Assembly (NCBI GenBank): GCA_022393335.1
Contig: JAJEKB010021263.1
Span: 1,571,227 to 1,635,226 of the forward strand
DNA length: 64,000 nt
Source of the DNA: Macrotrachela quadricornifera
Taxonomy: Eukaryota; Rotifera; Eurotatoria; Philodinida; Philodinidae
Direction: 5' to 3'
Below, piece after piece: positions 1 to 12,340 of the stretch. Within the stretch, counting starts at the first letter, position 1. Each line of letters starts with the position of its first letter. The translations under genes and the position numbers were made by a program. The notes under the pieces are model-generated. The model was not told the DNA's origin and searched no databases. It worked only from the letters and a program-made list of their open reading frames with translations.

Positions 1-48
1 AAATTCGGCATAAGATTTGATCATAAATTCGGCATAAGATTTGATCAC
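1..48. repeat. 24-bp tandem duplication, two copies
   Basis: Bases 1-24 and 25-48 are the same 24-mer apart from the last base. The unit length is a multiple of three, so the F-box reading frame is kept. It may extend beyond the window edge. Confidence 0.8.
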
Positions 49-277
49 ATATTCTTGAAAGAATTTTATCATCTATTGAATATGTCTGATCATATACTGA
101 TTCAAAAATTTTGATAGTCATATCAATATTACGAATAGTACGAGAATGAAGTACTAATCGATCAAATCGTTGATTAACATCCGTAAGTGAATATAGAACA
201 TCAACTATATTCATTTTATTAAAAATAATAAGTAAAATTTCATCAGGTAAATCGAGTATATTCAAGCATTTGTTCCT
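1..277 (-). CDS. F-box protein gene, 5' part only (runs off window)
   Basis: The minus strand is open and encodes an F-box start (core LDLPDEILLIIFNKM, then VDVLYSLTDVNQRFDRLV), as in the two complete F-box genes here. F-box proteins usually link substrates to the SCF ubiquitin ligase through Skp1. The frame stays open up to an in-frame TAG near 344 without any ATG, so the start is probably in an upstream exon or has been lost; several AG dinucleotides near 278-286 could be the acceptor. The 3' part lies outside the window. A 24-bp direct repeat at the edge is in frame and duplicates DQILCRIY-like residues. I cannot tell whether the gene is intact. Confidence 0.6.
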
Positions 278-2945
278 CTTTAACTCATACAATGTGTTTA
301 TGTCAATGTATATATATATATATTTGCCTTTTCTTCTTTCAGCCTATATGAGAACAATGAAGGGACAGCGAATATTGACGTCGTCATGTTACTTTATAAT
401 GAATACACGATGGCATTTTTCTTTCTATCTAATATTTTTCGTTATAATTGCTTAGGCCACAAACAGACTGAAAGAATTAATTACCGTTGAAGATGAATTA
501 AGCAATGTCATTGGTTAATTCAACTTCTTTTTCGTTTGATTGAAGTCTTAGCGTTCAATTGCTCGTGTCATTCTGCCTTTGGCTTAGATATATGAGTTTT
601 GATAAGAATCCGTGAGAAAGAGATAACTTTTTGTTCAAAAAAATTTTGTAAAGAAATATTGGTGTTAAGTTCATTTAAAATGTGAAAAGTTTAGTGTTAT
701 GACACTTCGAGATTTCTTGTCGAAAAATCATGATTCTCAAATTTATCGAAATATAAAAATGTTGTTGTTACTATTTTGAAATGTCTTAAATATTTCCTAC
801 AAATTCTTGTTTTTTGTCAGCTGGAATACGATAGCTTAAACTGTGGCATAGCCAAAAGTTTTTGAGTTATAGACCGTTTTCTAGCTAAAATATTTTGAAA
901 AGTGGATACCTATAGGCAATTAAAAACCAATTGGACTATAATCTTTTAAAATTGACTACTCTCATGAAACCAATGTTTGGGCATCACTAGTTATTTTTCA
1001 ACATTGGGCAATTGATATCGTTGTCAAAAAATGCGTGGACAATAACTTTTGGATTATTGGGCAATTGTCCAATGACTCTACTCAGGACTACACCAGTGAG
1101 CATCAAATAACAACTGTTTTTGTTTTTTTTTTTGAATAGTTGTTCGGTAGAATGTAATTGCAGATAGTGACAGGTAAGGAGAAAGAAGAAAAACAATCTC
1201 ATAAATAATTAAAATAGTTAAATGAAATAGATTTCCAGAACGCTAGAAAATTTAAAATAGAATACAACGCTAACCCTATGAGGACGGAATTTTTGTTCAA
1301 TCGAAAATTTGTTATTTTTTTAGTCACTCTTTATTTGACTGAAAATGATTACATAAAAATCCCATGTTTATGATAATCAAAAAAAAACATTTTGATCTGT
1401 GATGTTTACCCCAAACTAGAAATTCATTGAAGTCACTCATTGATGTCATCACTGATTTACGAATCATAATATTCGTCGTTGACTTGGTTATTTCCATAGA
1501 ATTCCATGTATTTTAGTTTTAAGTATTAATGAAACACACAGAAATGAGGAATATAAGTAGTTTTGTTTCCTATAGAGTAGTAAAGTAAAAAAAGTTTGTT
1601 GAAAAATTCATCATCTAAAGAAAAACAATAACTGCTTTCAAACCAAAAATAACGTTATTTTGTCAATGAGAACGGTAGCATGTATATACCTAAGTGCAAT
1701 AAAGAGCGAAAATGTCCTTGAATTTTCTCAAAAGGTTATTATTCGGGTACTTCTTCAGAATATATACACTTCTTGGAGCCTTCGCATTAGCGGGGGATGG
1801 GAGGAGATTGCTCCTGCCAAAAATCGAAAACATGTTCGACTTTCTATGAAGATTTCTAATACATTCTGCCAAATTTTTTGAAACCTCATTGTAAATTCTA
1901 ATAGAAATTTGATTGTTTTGTGTTCTTCGTTCTTTTTCTGGCAGAAAGTTGAATCAATGTGGTTGGAGTGAAATGTGAAGGACTCATTATCAATACACAT
2001 AAACATGTTAACCGATGGATTTTTCGATGGCATTGGTAGACGATTTATACCGAAATTAGAGGAACCGACAACTAAAATGTTCAGATGAAGTACATTTGTT
2101 TTCAAAAAATTTGAATGAAATATTTCAACAATACTCATTTGTCTTCTTTTTATTCAAGGGGATTAATTCCTTTATGATAGATGAAAATGATACATATGTG
2201 ATTGATCTTCTCTCAGAAAATAAATCAATAATACAATATGCAATAGTCGACAATATAACTTTCTCATAACTTCTATAATAACAAAATTTCTATAGTCGAC
2301 ATTCTTCTAAAAGAAATGAAGGTAAATTCGCTTAAAATATGTTACGATTGTGCATATGCAAAACCTTCTCCACCAATTATATGATTGTTTAGTATAATCT
2401 CTTTAAAATATTACTTTAAGAAATGTATTTCTGGCCTATATATCATAAATCTTGTAATAATTCATAAGAATTCTCTCGAAATAAATAAACATCTGCCCTA
2501 AATTCATATTTTGTTGAAACAGAAATCTAATAAATCTATTCAACGTTAAAATTTTCGATTACATACCATAAAAAAGACAAAATAAGCCTAATCATGCAAC
2601 TAAAATTGCTCCCAATTCGGTATCCTTTAGTGACAATATACTAGATACGAACAACATGATTTACAGAAAAAAGTATCAAAATAAATGAGTCTCAAACCTA
2701 TATTAGCTACTGCTGAATATCAACAGTTATTGTCTAACTGTTTCAAGATTTCTCTCAGAAACTGTCATTGAATCACATAGTTCCACTTATAACTACCAAA
2801 CAGTAATATAATACGAATAAGTTTCGAATGAAAAAATATCTGTTTACATACCAGCATTTTATGATAAATAATTCTTATTTCTTCTAAAAATACAAAACTG
2901 TTCATATGATTTAGTTTTATTAGAATCAGCAAAACATAACTGAAT
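278..2945. other. Intergenic, no supported gene
   Basis: AT-rich sequence between two F-box loci. The open frames here are short and show no recognisable domain or codon pattern. No inverted repeat with clear target duplications was seen. Confidence 0.5.
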
Positions 2946-5299
2946 TTACAATAAACAAAAATATTCATAAAATTCTTTTGGAATAACTGTTGGAGCTTGT
3001 AAAAGTATCAATCGTTTCACGTTAGAACAATTGCATCGTGTTTCATCTCTTGTAAAGTTCTTTGTTACAGTTTGTAAATGGTTATAATTGATTTTTAATT
3101 CAGTTAGACAAGGTAAATGTGTCCTTGTTTCAAGTAAAAATTGTAAAACACAAATAATATTTACATTGGCTATATCAAGTAAAGTAAGATGAGGATATTC
3201 AATAATTGAATAAGATGAATTCGCAAAAGATCTCAATTCATCAATTTCATATGACCATAACCATATTATACTATTTGTTATAGTCAACACTTTAAGCATA
3301 GGAAAATCTTTGCTAATTTTTACAAAGAATTCATGTTCCATTGCAAACATATCATGAGCATACAAATGAGTTACATTATCGAATCCAATAGTTGGAAAAC
3401 CTTTCGTGATCTTTTCCAGACGACTAAATTTGAATGGAAGCGAATATATATGACATATAGCATTGCCATTGAAATAATCCATACTACAAGCTATTGGTCC
3501 ATATTTTATATTTGTAAATGTTCGTTGAATATCATCATTAGATGGACAAATTGAATTAGAAATGCTATTTTCGGTACTGATATAAAAGATAAATGTATGA
3601 AGTTGAGGCATATGAACCAGAATTTCATTTTGAAGATTTGTACCATCTATGAATTCATGTCGATCAATAACACGAACATACAAAGTTAATTTTTCGAGAT
3701 GTGTCATACGATGAAGAAGTGGTACCACCAATGAATCATAACTCTTAGTAACATTATAACTTGTCAATGAGAAACATTTCAAATTATATATCTCACTCTA
3801 CAAAACAAAAAAAAATCTCTTTGGAATAGATGTTTATTAGTTCATATATAATGAAGAATTTAAATGATATATTATTTGAAGATTTGATTTATTTTCCACT
3901 TTTTTCAATATTTCCAGCGTTTCATCTGATTTCTAACATGTAACATTGACATATAAAACTAATAGTAACCATATCTGAACTTTAGATATATTCAAAACAC
4001 TACATACTTTAGAAATTCGTTTTCAAATGGAGAGGATTAACAATATATTTTTACAAGCGTATAACAGGTTTTCAAAGTCTGAATATTATCATATTTTTAA
4101 GTCTGCATGAGATGTTTCACTAGAATAATTGCAAAAGTGAAAACATTCAGACAACCAAACGCATACAGTTAGAAATATGGAAAATGGAAGTAGAAATCAT
4201 CTTCATTCTAGCTCGTACCCCAAGCCTTTCATCATCATTTTCCTGTTACAATATTATATTCAAATTAATTCAGATTAACCGAAACTATTAAAATGTTTAA
4301 ATAAAATCCTCTTCCTTCATTGTCGAGTAATACGAAACCAAGAACAACTGTATTTATTTCTAACACTTTCACAATAATCTCCATTATCGCGTTCTATTCA
4401 CTATCTTAGTATAATCAGGCGATGTATTCACATGAAAATCCTTTCATATGCAAAAGTCTGAATTATATTCGAAGAATAACAAGACAGCATGAACTTACCT
4501 TATTCTCAGGGACCAATCTCATATGGATATAAGGAACTTGAACGATAAGCGTCGTTAAGTGTTTAAGTCGACCATCAAGTAAACAGATACAATCTTCAAA
4601 TTCAAGCACATTGATATTTAATACCGTAACAGTCGCAGAAAAATAAGTGGTTGAGGGTAAATCATTAATTGATAAAGATGGATATTCGTTTAGAGATGAT
4701 GAAACAATTGTGAAATGTTTTATATTTTTGAAAAGAACCAAGATAGGTGCATATACATTTTTAGTATACGTACGGCACCGCATTCCAGTAATAGATTCAT
4801 CATCATTATGAAGAATAAGATCTGTTATTTGATATTGAAAAATATGTCGAAAGATGCAATCATCTAAGTAAAGAAAAATGAAATATTGTAATCCAATTCT
4901 TCTGTATTTGAATACTTCAAAGCGTGCTAAATACTCACCTCTAAAATGAGAGGTTTGCTCTTGATTGAAATTGAACAGTTCTAGAAAAGTCAAATTTGGA
5001 TAATCACCAGCAAGGAGAATACGTTCCATAGATATTGATTCGAGAACGAGTTTTTTTATACAATGGTGAGTTCGAGGTAATATATAACTGCAAAATCGAT
5101 CAACCTGATTATCAGTGATGGATGACGTTTGTGCAAAATTGAGAGTGTTAGTAAATATATCTTGTTGTACTAAATTATCAAGTCGTTCATTATTAATTCC
5201 AAATAGAGAATAAAGAATATCAATATTATTAAGTTTCTTTAAGATGGTGAGCAATATTTCATTGGGTAGATTAAGAAGATGAATTTTGAATTGACTCAT
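2946..5299 (-). CDS. F-box protein with divergent LRR-like tail, two exons
   Basis: Exon 1 is 5299-4500 and exon 2 is 3798-2946. Exon 1 starts with ATG and an F-box in the first 40 residues (LLNLPNEILLTILKKLNNIDILYSL). It ends PENK at a consensus donor (AAG|GTAAGT, minus strand). The acceptor TTTTGTAG at 3799 joins in phase 0 to SEIYNLKCFSL. Exon 2 has the conserved middle of this family (MTHLEKLTLYVR, NEILVHMPQLHTF) and ends at TAA 2946. The product would be about 550 aa, a probable substrate adaptor of an SCF-type ubiquitin ligase with an unknown substrate. The intron is 701 bp, about ten times longer than most introns here, so a missed internal exon is possible. A foldback transposon ends only 37 bp upstream of the ATG and must sit in or replace the promoter. 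Confidence 0.75.
3799..4499 (-). other. Long intron of the F-box gene
   Basis: The 701-bp interval lies between the donor at 4499 and the acceptor at 3799. I see no convincing coding segment or transposon inside it. Confidence 0.55.
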
Positions 5300-5336
5300 G
5301 TTCTCTTACTTCTATCGTTTTCTTCTAAAAAAAATA

Positions 5337-6547
5337 AATATATATGTCGTATCAAAGTTACACCGGTGAACGAAGTTATAACTTTGAAAGAGAAAATTGA
5401 CGAAGTTATAATGTCGTCATATATTTCTGTCCAAGTTATAACTTTGACGGTAATGTTTAACGAAGTTATAACTTCGTCAATAAAATTTTGTCGAAGTTAT
5501 TTTAGATCAACTAAATATCAAATAACTGATGATATTTAAGTAAAAACGTACACTTATAGTTAATTTTACATTTTAAAATTACAGATATCATTTTTATGAA
5601 CAAATAAAACAAATCATGCACAAAAATCAGACAATACGTTTTGTCGGTACTGCGCATGATCATAGATTTTTTTCAAATAGTGTTAAGTTTTCCAGCTAAT
5701 GAAATACATCGCCAGGACAATTAGTCTTGATTCCGATAGTTCCTATCATATAACTAGAATAACTTCCACTATTGATCATATTTAGAATTTTTGTTTTCCC
5801 ATGAATCTCGGCCTTCATTTTGACATTAAATATTAACACCACTTATAGAAATAAAGTGACCATCTAACAAAAGTTGACATAAAAGATGAAATCAATATAA
5901 AAAACGGTAGCTCAGGATGCAAACAAACCACCGGAATACGGTTTTCTTCTAGTAAAAGCAAAATATATTGTGTACTCCGAAAGATCAATTCAACTGTTTT
6001 AATACATTCAATAAATGTAATTGATATTGGGCTGATACATTATCATCCTCAATATGGTAAACAAAAAAGATTCGCAGACCCATTCTTTAAATTGAATTAA
6101 TCTGGTTCTAAGTCTACTAAGCATTTAACTTGTTCCTACATAGAATATTTTTCTTACTAATGTAAAGTTAAGATATTGTTTATAACAGAGCCTAACTTTC
6201 TAGAGATTCATTCCATTAGCTGGAAAACTTAACACTATTTGAAAAAAATCTATGATCATGCGCAGTACCGACAAAACGTATTGTCTGATCTTTGTGCATG
6301 ATTTGTTTTATTTGTTCATAAAAATGATATCTGTAATTTTAAAAAGTAAAATTAACTATAAGTGTACGTTTTTACTTAAATATCATCAGTTATTTGATAT
6401 TTAGTTGATCTAAAATAACTTCGACAAAATTTTATTGACGAAGTTATAACTTCGTTAAACATTACCGTCAAAGTTATAACTTCGTCAAAATTGTTGACGA
6501 AGTTATAACTTCGTTCACCGGTGTAACTTTGATACGACATATATATT
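5337..6547. mobile_element. Non-autonomous foldback element with about 350-bp inverted arms
   Basis: The left arm 5337-5701 and right arm 6214-6547 are nearly perfect inverted copies; the left arm has about 31 extra bases. Outer ends read AATATATATGTCG. Each arm carries several copies of the palindrome GAAGTTATAACTTC, best seen near 5460-5476, 6441-6456 and 6498-6514. The 512-bp centre (5702-6213) has no coding frame. No transposase is present, so it would have to be mobilised in trans. The target duplication is ambiguous because the flanks are TA-rich. Short open frames inside the arms are mirror images of one another and not genes. Confidence 0.85.
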
Positions 6548-8086
6548 GTTCGCTTTCTTTTTTTTTGCATTTCTTCCCGTCAACGAAGAAGACGAGAAGA
6601 TGTGACCGCTAAGGAAATGAAATACAATGTTGATCGATATGTCGTCCACTATGATCATGAAGTAATGTTCTCCTCATTGCAATATTCTTTTTTATTTTCT
6701 TGTGATCGTTCGACAATGTACATTTATATTCGAATAGACCAAGTCATGGTCAGCAGAGAAAAATAAATACGTTTATTACTGTACAAGTTGATTGAGTTGT
6801 AATCATTACGGAAGGATGCAAGGATTTATGAAAGGAAAATGATCAGTATAATCATGGAAACGGGCAGCAGTGGCCCGACCTCTCTTTCGCCTGCTGTTGA
6901 TATATCGCTGGTTCTCATCTGTAGACGTGTGACAGTTCATACTCTACCATTACTATTGAATATCTGTATTGAAGTATTCATTTGGAATAGAATGTGTCTG
7001 TCGAAGGTGCGTTTCTGTATTCATAATTATATTGAAATAGTACCTAATGCCTTTGATTAATCAATGTTTTAAAATTTTCGTTAATGAAGAATAGATTTAC
7101 GAAAGGTTTGTTAATGTATTATAAATGAGTGTTTGAGTAAATGTAATTGATGTAAAAAAATTTCGACTCGTCGTGAAATAATATTACATATTTATACACC
7201 ATTAGAAGAAAAATTAGCCTATACGAAGATCGTCAAAATAGTATGTTCTTACTTAAATAGAGATATCATTTCTTAAAAATTGTCTAGTAAAAAACAATTA
7301 TCTTTTTGTTTTTGTTGAGAGACAAGCAATTGTCTGTTAATTTTCATGGTTACATTATTTGAAATCGAGAGTTGTTGAAAAAGCAATCAAAAAATTGATC
7401 TATGATAATCTTATTGAAGGGAAAAATATCTAAAAACTGCTGTTATAATTTGAAGTTATTTTGTTTTTCAATAAAATCTTTTCATCGTCATATATGTTGA
7501 ATAACAACAGATAAAGAATTCAATTTCTCCTATGGAATTTCCATAATATCAGACAGTTTCTTTAATCTTATCTGTTTGTTTTAGTCAAACGACTTTTATA
7601 TAATATATATATTGATTATCTTCAAATAATAAATTGTTATTTAAATTGTCAGCATAGAAGATTCAAATATATTCTTTTATGTCACATGACTATTGGATTT
7701 TTATAATAATGAATCTGTAAACTTAATTGTTGAAATATAAAAGAAGATTCTATTTAGAAAATTAGAAATGAAGTTTAATTTATTTAGATTTTATTGAAAA
7801 TAAAATAAAAAAGAACAATAAAAAAGAAAAACCTTATTTTTTCCAGTTCTTTTATTAAAATCTATTTCGAAGCATATTTGATGGTGGATTTTTTGTTTCC
7901 AGTTGAATCTATCATATAAAAAAAAATGCCATTATTATTAATAAAGTTTAAATATATACCTTCTTTTTCAATACGAATACATGATTCACTTAAATTTGTA
8001 ATATGATAACGAGCATTGTTTTCAGGCATTAGATTTTGTGTATTATTTGAGCTTATTGTTCTTCCGATAAAAATGATTGAATATTA
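6548..8086. other. Intergenic; right end holds decayed CysRS tail
   Basis: No gene is supported from 6548 to 7860. From 8086 to 7862 on the minus strand the frame of the neighbouring CysRS-like gene stays open after two adjacent stops (TGA TAA). It contains a stretch (ESCIRIEKEG) that can be aligned with the C-terminal region of eukaryotic cysteinyl-tRNA synthetases, so this is probably its decayed end. Confidence 0.4.
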
Positions 8087-9208
8087 TCAATGGCGATGGG
8101 GGGTATCGTTCAAGCCAAATACATTTATAAGACGTGTAATATAAGATGAAATATTAATTAACAATTGACAATTAAGATTATATTTTTTTTCTATATAATT
8201 ACTTGTTGTTAATATCAATTCTTTCATATTTATCATAGCTTTGGGAGTATCTAATGCATTACATAGTGCCAAATTAATATTTTTTACTGCCGTTGTCAAA
8301 GTTTCATTTAATTTTAAATCAGCTTCAGAATATGTATTACAAGCACTTGAATTATTTTTTATATGTAAATGTGTTTTAACATTAAGAAAAAATTCTTTAA
8401 TCATTTTTTTATAATCATCATTTTTTTTTATTTCATGATCACTATATTTCAATGATGTTGACCAAGAATTTAATAAAGATAATAGTCGAAGATTTATTGT
8501 ATCATATTTTTCAAGTACTTGTTCAATTGTTTCAAAGTTTTTAAATGAATTTGACATTTTACAATCAGCTATTTTTAAATGGATACAATGAAGAAAATAA
8601 ATAACCCATGAATCAAGATCCATATAACCTTCTGATTGTACTATATTAGCATCATGTGAACATTTCAATTTAATATCACTTGTATGTATAGCAAATGACA
8701 AACCTGAAGAAAAAAAAGAATAAGAGTTTGTTAGATGAAGAAAATTAAATTGAAAAAGACATTATTTCTTACCAAAAAATTTAGTTGCTAAAATGAAACA
8801 TCCAATATGTGAACTAGGCTGACCATCACTCCAAGGTGAACACCAAGATGGTTGACCTGGTTCACTTTTCTTCCAAAGGACAAAGTCATATGAATTTTTT
8901 TTCTCTTGATTTGTATCTTGAGTTGATAATGCAGCCATAGAACCTTGACTAAATTGAACTATATCACCTAATTGTTCTTTTTGTTGTAATTCAGCATCCG
9001 AATGTTGTTTTCTCAAAATATTCATTGAATCAAAATAAATCGACGAATATAAATCATACGCATATTTATTCTTAATAATTTTTTCAATAAATGGAACAAT
9101 ATCAGGAATATATTCACTAACATATTTTACTAAATTTGGTGGTAAAATATTTAAACGTACCATTGTTCCACATAATTTTGTTTCGTATTCACGATCCATA
9201 AACTTCAA
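8087..9208 (-). pseudogene. Degenerate cysteinyl-tRNA synthetase paralogue
   Basis: Two exons (9208-8773, 8703-8087) are separated by a 69-bp intron with GTAAG and TTCTTCAG borders. The translation follows the eukaryotic cytosolic CysRS: LNILPPNLVKYVSEYIPDIV, then SYDFVLWKKSEPGQPSW, then WVIYFLHCIHLKIADCKMSNS, then the anticodon-side helices (EFFLNVKTHL, ALCNALDTP). Key residues are lost. The ATP-binding KMSKS is KMSNS. The zinc/substrate segment normally rich in His (FPHHDNE) reads CSHDANI. HIEC reads HIGC. The Rossmann half with the HIGH motif was not found upstream. There is no convincing ATG before residue MDREYE at 9199, and the frame ends early in TGA TAA with coding-like sequence beyond. 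Aminoacylation is therefore very unlikely. A neofunctionalised fragment is possible, since most of the frame is open, but a pseudogene is the better call. Confidence 0.75.
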
Positions 9209-10442
9209 AATATAAAATATAAAAATTTAATAATAATTTTTACTTTATTATGTATATTGTGAATATTCATTATGTAGATAATTTTATAGTTAAAGTATAG
9301 TTGGAGAATTCTTCGAATACTATCAACGGATAAAAAATAACTGAAAATCAAAGATAAAATATAAATTATAAGGATTTAATAAAGGAAGTGGTCACTATAC
9401 CCTCTCCCGCAAAATTCTCGTTCTTTTAACAATAAAAATTACGAAATACTTCATATTTTCTAGTATTTTTCTACGTAAATGATTCTATTTTAAAAAATTG
9501 ATTTTTTCGCTGATAATAAAATGGGCCACAAAACGATTTCGTATTCCTATATTCTCATGTCAATTTCATTAAAAAAAATAATTGAAAAAACAAGAATCTA
9601 TCTGGAGGCATAGGCTATGGACAAAACCTATTTTTCTTACCGTAAATGATTAATATTTTGTAAATCAACATCAACTATACAATCACACCAACTGATGTTT
9701 TGGTTTTTTGAGGTACGTAATTGCTGCAAAGAAATTCATTAGCTCATTTAGAATTTGTTAATTTTTATTACCTTTTGTTTTTTTATGAAAGAATCATATA
9801 AGCAAACTGTTCCAGTTAATTTTTCCATTAATGTATAATTGGCTTATTAATATACAGAAATTAATATATATGCAATATATGATCCCTTCTTTTCCAATAG
9901 AGTACAATTTTTTTTTCTTTTATTCGTTAAGATACAGATAAAAATAACTAATGAAAGAAAATTTTTCGTTTTTTAAAGAAAAATAATCTCACTATACAAG
10001 TAACGTTCGTGGTTTCGACTCATTTAACCTTCGACTGTGGATGCCGGAACTCATTTTTTTACATGCACGAATGTAGGAAAAATTCACCTAGTATCTTTCC
10101 ACGAACAAGCCATTCAAATCGCTTTGCCTAACTCGTAACATTCCAACAAAAAGTACTCCATCTTTTTAAAAAATTATTTGGGATGAAACATATTTTTTGG
10201 CACAAGCTTGTACAATTCAAAACGCAGCTATATTTTTATTAATAGTTTATCCAGCATTTCAATTTAGGCGAGTTAAGATTCGCTTGACTTCATTGAAAAA
10301 ACATACTAATCAAAATATCTGCAAAACGTTTATTCACTCATAACATTCACGCATGACAGCTCTATCTGCGTTGCGGTAATATCATCAGTTCCATTCAGCA
10401 CTTTCAAATCAATCGCAACACTTGGAAATCTATACTATAAGA
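9209..10442. other. Intergenic apart from the possible orphan exon
   Basis: AT-rich. I looked here for the missing HIGH-containing exons of the CysRS-like gene and found none. Confidence 0.45.
9641..9723 (-). other. Possible orphan exon
   Basis: On the minus strand an 83-bp stretch is bounded by a strong acceptor (TTTCTTTGCAG) and donor (ACG|GTAAGA). It is open in one frame, giving QLRTSKNQNISWCDCIVDVD and then LQNINHL. It does not match CysRS, and its phase does not fit the exon at 9208. No partner exon was found. Confidence 0.3.
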
Positions 10443-10577
10443 CCTCAGGACCTATGAGCATCCTCATAATATAAAACTGGAGAACCTATGGTTACCCGCT
10501 GATATAAGACTCGCGGACCTATCGATAGTAACATAATATACCACTTGAGGACGTATGAGTACCCACATAATATCGGT
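10443..10577. repeat. Minisatellite, four degenerate units of about 33-34 bp
   Basis: Units begin near 10443, 10476, 10509 and 10543. Each has the pattern GGACCTATGAGTACCC followed by CATAATATA, with a few substitutions. The array abuts the left end of the hAT-like element at 10586. Confidence 0.7.
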
Positions 10578-10585
10578 GCGGCCAG

Positions 10586-11729
10586 TAGTGGCGTAACCAG
10601 AAAAAAATTACAGAGGAGGAAATGCCCCTTCAAGCGTTTTATGCACTAAGCGAAAAATTTCTCATCGAAGCGGGAGTGTTCAAAGTCGACAAGCTCGGCG
10701 AGAATGGAGAAAGGAGAGTTACAAATTTCCGTATTACTAATGTTCTTTTCGAAGCGCACCTTCTTCTGATTACTTATTGCCAAAGGTCTTCCTAGCCTTT
10801 CTCTACTACAATAATTACCTATCAGTGCAGTGCTAATAGATGATATATATTCTATAATACTAATATTACTATTAGAAAGATGCCTATAATAGATAAAAGA
10901 ATTTACCAATGACAGCAAGGAAATGAAAAAATATTCTTATAAACTTGAAAAAGGAATCTATTGGTCGTGGTCGATCTATATTGTTTCTTAATGCATGTTC
11001 ATCAAAATAATTGAAAGAAGTACAGAAACTTGAGTTGTCAACTTTCCATTCTCCCCTATCATCCTTTGAATTTTGGTTTTATTCTTTGATTAATGAATCA
11101 TTATCTTCAGAACTACTACTTTCAAATTCATGAGAACTAATTGTATTTTCATTTTCATTGGATAAGATTTCGTCAGAATCTCAATCCATTATATTTTAGA
11201 AAACAGTTAGGTTCCATCACGACACAATGAGTCAAAACACAAATTTTTCAAAAATTTAGATTTTCAAAGAAACTTTCTGTAATCAAATGAACATACCTCA
11301 GTACACTTTTCGATATTGTTTATTCATATGGATGTCTATACAATCTTGCATAAATATGTCTTAGCCACGAACATTTGTTGAAAAGATTCCTTCTAGATCT
11401 TAAAAACCACAAACATATTTGAAATTTTCGCTAGGTGGGACATATGTCCTATCGGGGTTCAAAGCACTAATGGGACAAACTCTCAGAATCGGTTCCAGGA
11501 ATCTGTAGTTTCAATAGTTTTGCCGCCGAAGGCGGCTACGCTCACAACAATTATTTAAAAAAAGTTGTTATCTCCCGTGCGCGTAAAATTAAATGTTCTC
11601 TACGGTCATAAACATACCATTTTACAGTGGATAAATAGGGAACTTCGCCTTATTTCGATGAAAATTTGCAGGGAGGGGGGCAAAGCCATTTACAGAGGGG
11701 ACATTGCATCTCCGATGGTTACGCCACTA
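10586..11729. mobile_element. Deleted hAT-like DNA transposon
   Basis: The ends are inverted repeats: TAGTGGCGTAACCA at 10586-10599 and its complement at 11716-11729. Partly matching subterminal stretches follow (ACAGAGG and TCATCGAA blocks on both sides). A transposase C-terminus lies just inside the left end on the minus strand, as expected for a hAT element read from right to left. TA is the only duplication I can see; a clear 8-bp duplication was not found, so the family call is tentative. The middle holds an acidic stretch interrupted by a stop near 11100-11190 and a GC-rich hairpin at 11522-11536 (GCCGCCGAAGGCGGC). Confidence 0.5.
10646..10918 (-). pseudogene. hAT-type transposase C-terminal remnant
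   Basis: The frame ends 60 bp inside the left inverted repeat. It carries a weak hAT dimerisation-like pattern (STALIGNYCSRERLGRPLAI, then VRFEK and FDEKFFA) comparable to the STM..ERL..LAIL block near the end of hAT transposases. The catalytic region is absent. The similarity is by eye only. Confidence 0.35.
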
Positions 11730-12340
11730 AATGGCTATATAAGTCAAAAACTGCTAGCGATTGACACAAAAAAAGACGTTACAACATGGTAAGTTATAAT
11801 TGTATATAAGTTCACTAATAAAATCATGCTCTTAAAATAATGCAGATTCGGAAAAATCAGAAGAAAGCAACAATATAAAAAAAATTGTAGAAGATGGGAA
11901 AATGGTCAAGAACATCTTCAAATATCAGAAACTTTTCTAATTTTTCAAAACGCGCTTGACATCCATATTGCCAATATACTTTAGAATCTATTATTTGCTG
12001 TATTGCAAGTAAATACAAAAAGAAAGAGTGAAAGAATAGTAGTAAGATGCATAATTAGTGTAATTCAAAAAAGACTTCAATAACTTGTTCCGAATGTTTA
12101 ATGAAAAGCACACGGGTAGATTTTGTATGTTTGTATACGTCATATGTAACAGATTTGGCAAGTCAATATCTTATTTGTTTGAATCTTAAGAAAAATCAAT
12201 GGTTTAACTTAAAAAGATGACAAAAATAACGGTAAGGTGCTGAATTGCGTACAGACTTCATCTCTGATTATGAGACATGTAGTACCAATATCGAACTTTA
12301 TCAAACAATTTCTTTTGTATGATAGGTAATACCATTAACA
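11730..12340. other. Intergenic, nothing recognised
   Basis: AT-rich sequence between the hAT-like element and a hairpin; no supported coding region. Confidence 0.45.

Noticed and set aside
1755..2138. 127-codon minus-strand open frame
   Set aside because: No recognisable motif or homologue pattern; overlaps other short frames on both strands.
5370..5480. loxP-like half-sites as a recombinase target
   Set aside because: Only the 10-base arm is similar; the spacer arrangement differs and no Cre-type recombinase is present.
5279..5539. Open frames at the foldback arms (also 6376-6570)
   Set aside because: They are mirror translations of the two inverted arms and contain no domain.
6839..7060. 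73-codon open frame
   Set aside because: No domain, no splice context, composition like surrounding non-coding DNA.
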